Source of the DNA: Pseudomonadota bacterium
Lineage (GTDB): Bacteria; Pseudomonadota; Gammaproteobacteria; Burkholderiales; Rhodocyclaceae
Direction: 5' to 3'
Length of the DNA: 9,228 bases
Assembly (NCBI GenBank): GCA_030917225.1
Contig: JAUPVD010000220.1
Coordinates: 1 to 9,228, forward strand
Below, one piece after another: positions 6,943 through 9,228 of this stretch (the first letter of the stretch is position 1; every line of letters starts with the position of its first letter). The notes under the pieces were generated by a model. The model saw only the letters and a program-made list of their open reading frames with translations. It was not told the DNA's origin and did no database searches. The translations under genes and the position numbers were made by a program.

Positions 6943-7233
6943 TCAGGCCTTGCGTTGCGACTGGAGCAGGTCGCGGGCGGTGTTGATCAGGCCGTCGGCG
7001 ATGGCTTCGGCATTGATCTGGAATCGACCTTCCGAAATGGCCAGCTTGATCTCGGCAATGCGCGCGCCATCAATCGGAGCGCCACTGCTGGCACCTGCAG
7101 CGAGTTGGGTCGAAGCCGCACTCAGCTTCACTTCAGCGGCGCCTTCAGCCGGCGTGCTGTCGGCTTTGACCTTGCCGCGGTTGCTGTTTACGGTACCGGG
7201 GCCAACCGGTTTGAGGCTACTGTCGATTTTCAC
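6943..7233 (-). CDS. flgM: FlgM, anti-sigma28 factor
   Basis: FlgM binds and inhibits FliA, and is secreted through the flagellar export apparatus once the hook is built, releasing late gene expression. I chose the GTG at 7233, giving 96 residues that open with the family-typical xKIDSSLKPVG. It has AAGGA 6 nt upstream (complement of 7240-7244) and lies ~24 nt downstream of the predicted sigma28 start site; a longer in-frame start (TTG, 7281) would lie upstream of that promoter's -10 and is rejected. Residues ~8-50 are Gly/Ala/Ser-rich and likely disordered, as in FlgM. The C-terminal half carries the sigma-binding helices (I54-L90: RIAEIKLAISEGRFQI, then AEAIADGLINTARDLL). The FliA it targets is encoded on the other strand about 2.2 kb away. 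Confidence 0.94.
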   Translation of the reverse strand: MKIDSSLKPVGPGTVNSNRGKVKADSTPAEGAAEVKLSAASTQLAAGASSGAPIDGARIAEIKLAISEGRFQINAEAIADGLINTARDLLQSQRKA

Positions 7234-7239
7234 GATAAA

Positions 7240-7244
7240 TCCTT
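7240..7244 (-). promoter_or_regulatory. Ribosome binding site deciding the flgM GTG start
   Basis: On the minus strand AAGGA lies 6 nt before the GTG at 7233. It is the best Shine-Dalgarno near the flgM start and supports the GTG over the upstream TTG. Confidence 0.7.
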
Positions 7245-7263
7245 GCGTGGGTTTCCAAGGGTT

Positions 7264-7290
7264 GTAACGGCACGGTGACAATAAACTTTA
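7264..7290 (-). promoter_or_regulatory. Sigma28 (FliA) promoter of flgM
   Basis: Reading the minus strand, TAAAGTTT (complement of 7283-7290) is followed after exactly 11 nt by GCCGTTAC (complement of 7264-7271). The enterobacterial sigma28 consensus is TAAAGTTT-N11-GCCGATAA, so the -35 matches 8 of 8, the -10 6 of 8, and the spacer length is exact. It lies in the flgA-flgM gap and points at flgM, with the transcript predicted to begin near 7257. This makes FlgM production depend on FliA. Confidence 0.85.
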
Positions 7291-7334
7291 GCGACATTGT
7301 AACCGGCCGGATCGCGGATCAGGCATTACCCAGC

Positions 7335-8045
7335 TCACGGTGCAATTTCGATGATACCCCCGGCGCGGGCAATGCCGCTGACGGTCTGGCCGTTGGCGGT
7401 GCGGGCGCGGGCGAGCTGGCCTTCAGAGGCGTTGGTCAATGCCTTGCCTTCGTTGCTGACGGCAAAGCCCGGACCTTTCGAGATCAGGCGCACATCCTGG
7501 CCCTGCTGGATGACAAAAGGTGCGATGAGCTGGTCGCTGCGCAAGGGCTGGCCGCTGCCCAATCCGCTTTTTAGCGTCTTGCCTGCAACCTGCTGCAGGT
7601 CGGTGACGACGCTGGGCGGCAGGTTGGTCAGGTCGCCCTGGCGAACCGAAAAATCGCCGGCCGCCAATGGCTGGCCTGCGGCCAGCGGCCGAACCGTGAC
7701 CACATAGCTGCCGGTGACCCTCACCTGCACCGGCACGTAGACCGTCCAGGTGGCCGGGCCGAGGCAGCGCACCCCCACCGTTGCCTTGCCCCACAGACGG
7801 GTGCCGGGCAAGGTGAAAGGCTCCAGAGCCGAGCAGGGCGCGAGCTGGGTGCGCGGATCCAGCGGCGTGACCTTGGTGCTGACATTGCCCGGCAGACCCT
7901 GCGTCTGCGAGATCAGATACTGCTCGACAGTGGTGGTGACCAGGTCGTTGGCCAGTGCCTGGCCGGAGAAAAGGATGGCCAGAGCCGCTGCCGGGGCTAA
8001 GGTGTTCAGCGCGCGCGGCGCCGGGTGAAACCGGATTTTTTTCAT
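7335..8045 (-). CDS. flgA: FlgA, periplasmic P-ring assembly chaperone
   Basis: FlgA is a periplasmic protein that helps FlgI subunits assemble into the flagellar P ring. I chose the ATG at 8045, giving 236 residues, because it begins a clear Sec signal peptide: MKKIRFHPAPR, hydrophobic core ~13-27, cleavage likely after A32 (QALA/NDL). The open frame extends 40 codons further upstream but that stretch lacks family character. The mature part has two conserved cysteines, C71 and C94, which probably form a disulphide, then the SAF-like region (~150-210) with ARPLAAGQPL-type sequence (VRPLAAGQPLAAGDF). The C-terminal beta-rich domain ends SGIARAGGIIEIAP. Family length is ~220-240. It is divergent from flgB and upstream of flgM with a 101-nt gap. 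Its Shine-Dalgarno is weak and I could not assign a promoter. Confidence 0.93.
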   Translation of the reverse strand: MKKIRFHPAPRALNTLAPAAALAILFSGQALANDLVTTTVEQYLISQTQGLPGNVSTKVTPLDPRTQLAPCSALEPFTLPGTRLWGKATVGVRCLGPATWTVYVPVQVRVTGSYVVTVRPLAAGQPLAAGDFSVRQGDLTNLPPSVVTDLQQVAGKTLKSGLGSGQPLRSDQLIAPFVIQQGQDVRLISKGPGFAVSNEGKALTNASEGQLARARTANGQTVSGIARAGGIIEIAP

Positions 8046-8092
8046 GGAACGTATTCTGCCCGATGCGGCGGCAGGGCGAAACCGGCAGTGTT

Positions 8093-8107
8093 CGGCAATT
8101 ATTGCCG
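8093..8107. promoter_or_regulatory. Perfect palindrome, candidate enhancer-binding-protein site
   Basis: CGGCAAT-T-ATTGCCG is a perfect 7-bp inverted repeat around one base. It lies ~86 bp upstream of the predicted flgB sigma54 start site, where sigma54 activators usually bind, and about 55 bp upstream of the flgA start codon. The core GGCAATTATTGCC resembles the FleQ-type box GTCAATAAATTGAC in its AAT..ATT spacing with a 1-bp shorter centre. Binding is inferred. Confidence 0.55.
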
Positions 8108-8158
8108 CCAGTTGCGGCTTTCTGGCGAAAACAGCGCTGAATACCGGGGGATTTGGCT

Positions 8159-8175
8159 TTGGCACGGTTTTCGCT
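8159..8175 (+). promoter_or_regulatory. Sigma54 (RpoN) promoter of flgB
   Basis: The sequence TTGGCACG-GTTT-TCGCT matches the sigma54 consensus TTGGCACG-N4-TTGCW with one mismatch in the -12 element. The GG at 8161-8162 and GC at 8173-8174 are separated by exactly 10 nt. The predicted start is near 8186, giving a ~27-nt leader to the flgB GTG at 8213. Confidence 0.88.
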
Positions 8176-8200
8176 CATTACGTTGCAGGATTTCGTAAAC

Positions 8201-8204
8201 GGAG
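8201..8204 (+). promoter_or_regulatory. flgB ribosome binding site
   Basis: GGAG lies 8 nt before the GTG at 8213. With the sigma54 promoter it decides the flgB start in favour of 8213 over the ATG at 8153. Confidence 0.7.
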
Positions 8205-8212
8205 CGTTCAAC

Positions 8213-8620
8213 GTGGTCAGCAAACTCGACAATGCCTTGTCTTTCCAGCATCAGGCCCTGAGCCTGCGGGCAAATCGTCAGCAGGTACTGGCTGCCAACA
8301 TCGCCAACAGCGATACCCCGAACTACAAGGCGCGCGACATTGATTTTGCCGCTGCGCTGAAAAATGCTGTTGCCGGCCGCGGCAATGGTGGCCTCGAGAT
8401 GGCTCGCAGTTCGGGGCGCCATCTGGCTGGGAGCAGCGACGTTGGTCCGGGTACTTTGATGTATCGCAAGGAGACCCAGGCATCGGCTGACGGCAACACG
8501 GTGAATATGGATGTCGAGCGTTCGCAGTTTTCCGAGAACGCCATCCAGTATGAAGCGGGTGTCACCTTCATTACCCACCAACTGCGGATGATGAGCGCCG
8601 CTATCCAGCCTGGACAGTAA
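8213..8620 (+). CDS. flgB: FlgB, proximal rod protein
   Basis: FlgB is a small subunit of the flagellar proximal rod, exported without a signal peptide. The GTG at 8213 gives 135 residues, the family's usual size, beginning VSKLDNALSFQHQALSLRANRQQVLAANIANSDTPNYKARDIDF (here given by its parts: S3-F11 and A28-F45). The rod-protein signature is ANIANSDTPNYKARDIDF (28-45). The alternative ATG at 8153 would add 20 codons spanning the sigma54 promoter (8159-8175), so would not be transcribed from it. The C-terminal segment (SENAIQYEAGVTFITHQLRM and after) is the second conserved helix, which packs with the N-terminal helix in rod proteins. It is the first gene of the flgBCD block; flgC starts 2 bases after its stop. 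Confidence 0.95.
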   Translation: MVSKLDNALSFQHQALSLRANRQQVLAANIANSDTPNYKARDIDFAAALKNAVAGRGNGGLEMARSSGRHLAGSSDVGPGTLMYRKETQASADGNTVNMDVERSQFSENAIQYEAGVTFITHQLRMMSAAIQPGQ

Positions 8621-8622
8621 TC

Positions 8623-9027
8623 ATGAGCATGTTCAACGTCTTCAATATCGCCGGTAGCGCCATGACCGCACAGTCTGCGCGGCTCAATGCGGTGGCCTCG
8701 AACATGGCCAACGCCGACAGCATTGTCGGTGCCGACGGCAAGCCCTACCGCGCCAAGCAGGTTGTTTTCGAGGCGACGCCGATGGGCGGTCCGGCCGCAC
8801 AGGGTGTCCGTGTGCGCCAGGTCGTCGAGGATGCCTCGCCCGGCCGCATGGTCTATGACCCGCGCAATCCGGCTGCCAACGGCGAGGGCTACGTGACCAT
8901 GTCGAACGTGAATGTGGTCGAGGAAATGACCAACATGATTTCGGCTTCGCGCTCGTACCAGACCAACGCCGATGTAATGAATACCGCCAAGACGCTGATG
9001 CTGCGCACTCTGCAGCTCGGCCAGTAA
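8623..9027 (+). CDS. flgC: FlgC, proximal rod protein
   Basis: FlgC is a proximal rod subunit that stacks with FlgB and FlgF in the drive shaft. It is 134 residues, a normal length. The N-terminal rod signature is LNAVASNMANADS (L21-S33), followed by KPYRAKQVVFEA (40-51), and the C-terminal conserved helix begins at VNVVEEMTNMISASRSYQTN and ends TLMLRTLQLGQ. The start is 2 nt after flgB's stop; a Shine-Dalgarno-like GGACAG is at 8612-8617 inside flgB, so it is probably translated by coupling. The ATG at 8629 is a second possible start (two residues shorter). Nothing is unusual. Confidence 0.96.
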   Translation: MSMFNVFNIAGSAMTAQSARLNAVASNMANADSIVGADGKPYRAKQVVFEATPMGGPAAQGVRVRQVVEDASPGRMVYDPRNPAANGEGYVTMSNVNVVEEMTNMISASRSYQTNADVMNTAKTLMLRTLQLGQ

Positions 9028-9033
9028 AAGGAG
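9028..9033 (+). promoter_or_regulatory. Strong ribosome binding site of flgD
   Basis: AAGGAG overlaps the end of the flgC stop region by position and lies 7 nt before the flgD ATG at 9041. It is the strongest Shine-Dalgarno in the window. Confidence 0.8.
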
Positions 9034-9040
9034 CTAGACC

Positions 9041-9228
9041 ATGGCAAGCGTGCAATCCGCCTCAAGCAGCAACGCGAACGACGTGTTCGCCTCCCTCGGC
9101 GCCGGTTCGTCGGGCAAATCGACCACCGATGCGGAAGATATCCAGAACCGCTTCCTGAAGCTGCTGACGACGCAGCTGAAGAATCAGGATCCGCTGAACC
9201 CGATGGACAACGCCCAGATGACCAGCCA
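9041..9228 (+). CDS. flgD: FlgD, hook-cap (scaffold) protein, 3'-truncated
   Basis: FlgD forms the cap that guides polymerisation of hook protein FlgE and is then replaced. Only the first 62 codons lie in the window; the gene is cut by the right edge at base 9228. The N terminus is MASVQSASSSNANDVF, and the family hallmark follows at about 37-58: NRFLKLLTTQLKNQDPLNPMDN, then AQMTS. This FLKLL..QLKNQDPLNPMDN block is strongly diagnostic. The start codon is fixed by AAGGAG at 7 nt. It continues the flgBC block and is probably driven by the sigma54 promoter upstream of flgB. Confidence 0.95.
   Translation, partial: MASVQSASSSNANDVFASLGAGSSGKSTTDAEDIQNRFLKLLTTQLKNQDPLNPMDNAQMTS

Larger units (their letters stand above)
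8046..8212. promoter_or_regulatory. Divergent flgA-flgB control region
   Basis: This 167-base gap between flgA (leftward) and flgB (rightward) contains the flgB sigma54 promoter and a perfect palindrome, both listed separately. A second inverted repeat is GCCGC (8104-8108) with GCGGC (8114-8118), overlapping the palindrome. No gene is supported within it; the in-frame ATG at 8153 lies upstream of the predicted flgB transcription start. Confidence 0.8.

Noticed and set aside
7234..7281. Longer flgM from a TTG at 7281
   Set aside because: It would begin inside the sigma28 promoter; the GTG at 7233 has AAGGA at good spacing and gives the typical FlgM start.
8094..8113. Second sigma54 promoter reading toward flgA (TGGCGGC...TTGC on the minus strand)
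   Set aside because: The GG-to-GC spacing is 11 rather than 10 nt and the -24 element lacks GGCAC; the signal is explained by the palindrome.
8153..8212. ATG start for flgB at 8153
   Set aside because: It lies upstream of the sigma54 promoter's start site, and the added 20 residues are not FlgB-like.
1..9228. CRISPR arrays, tRNA or rRNA genes, insertion sequences, prophage or defence genes
   Set aside because: No repeat-spacer arrays, RNA gene signatures, transposase genes or flanking direct repeats are visible; every sizeable stretch is a flagellar gene.

Overview
The window is an accessory-free stretch of flagellar and motor genes from a GC-rich Gram-negative bacterium. The protein styles (FlhF/FlhG, a MotC/MotD-type stator, FlgN/FlgM/FlgA divergent from flgBCD) and the presence of both a sigma54-type and a sigma28-type promoter suggest a polarly flagellated betaproteobacterium, probably of the Rhodocyclales (Dechloromonas/Azonexus-like). 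The taxon is inferred from general resemblance, not from a search. All twelve protein genes are recognisable; the first (flhA) and last (flgD) are cut by the window edges.

Left block, + strand (1-6414): flhA (3' part) - flhF - flhG - fliA - motC - motD. flhA/flhF overlap by 4 bp, flhF/flhG by 8 bp and fliA/motC by 8 bp, so this reads as one translationally coupled operon. It encodes the export gate, the GTPase/ATPase pair that sets flagellar place and number, the flagellar sigma factor and a stator. The only large gap in it (5454-5607, between motC and motD) is filled by a GC-rich, hairpin-forming sequence that looks like a dispersed repeat and supplies the motD ribosome binding site.

Middle block, - strand (8045 down to 6468): flgA - flgM - flgN, converging on motD. 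flgM has its own near-consensus sigma28 promoter in the flgA-flgM gap, so the anti-sigma factor FlgM is made under the control of the sigma factor (FliA) it inhibits.

Right block, + strand (8213-9228): flgB - flgC - flgD, diverging from flgA. The 167-bp divergent region carries a near-consensus sigma54 (-24/-12) promoter for flgB and, about 86 bp upstream of the predicted start site, a perfect 15-bp palindrome that is a good candidate for an enhancer-binding-protein (FleQ/FlrC-like) site.

Together the genes cover export (FlhA), placement and number control (FlhF/FlhG), the regulatory checkpoint (FliA/FlgM), filament-junction chaperoning (FlgN), P-ring assembly (FlgA), rod and hook-cap building (FlgB, FlgC, FlgD) and torque generation (MotC/MotD). 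I see no novel system. The points most worth checking are an FlhG that has lost MinD-type ATPase signature residues but keeps its FlhF-activating motif, the repeat that presents the motD ribosome binding site inside a hairpin, and the palindrome upstream of flgB.
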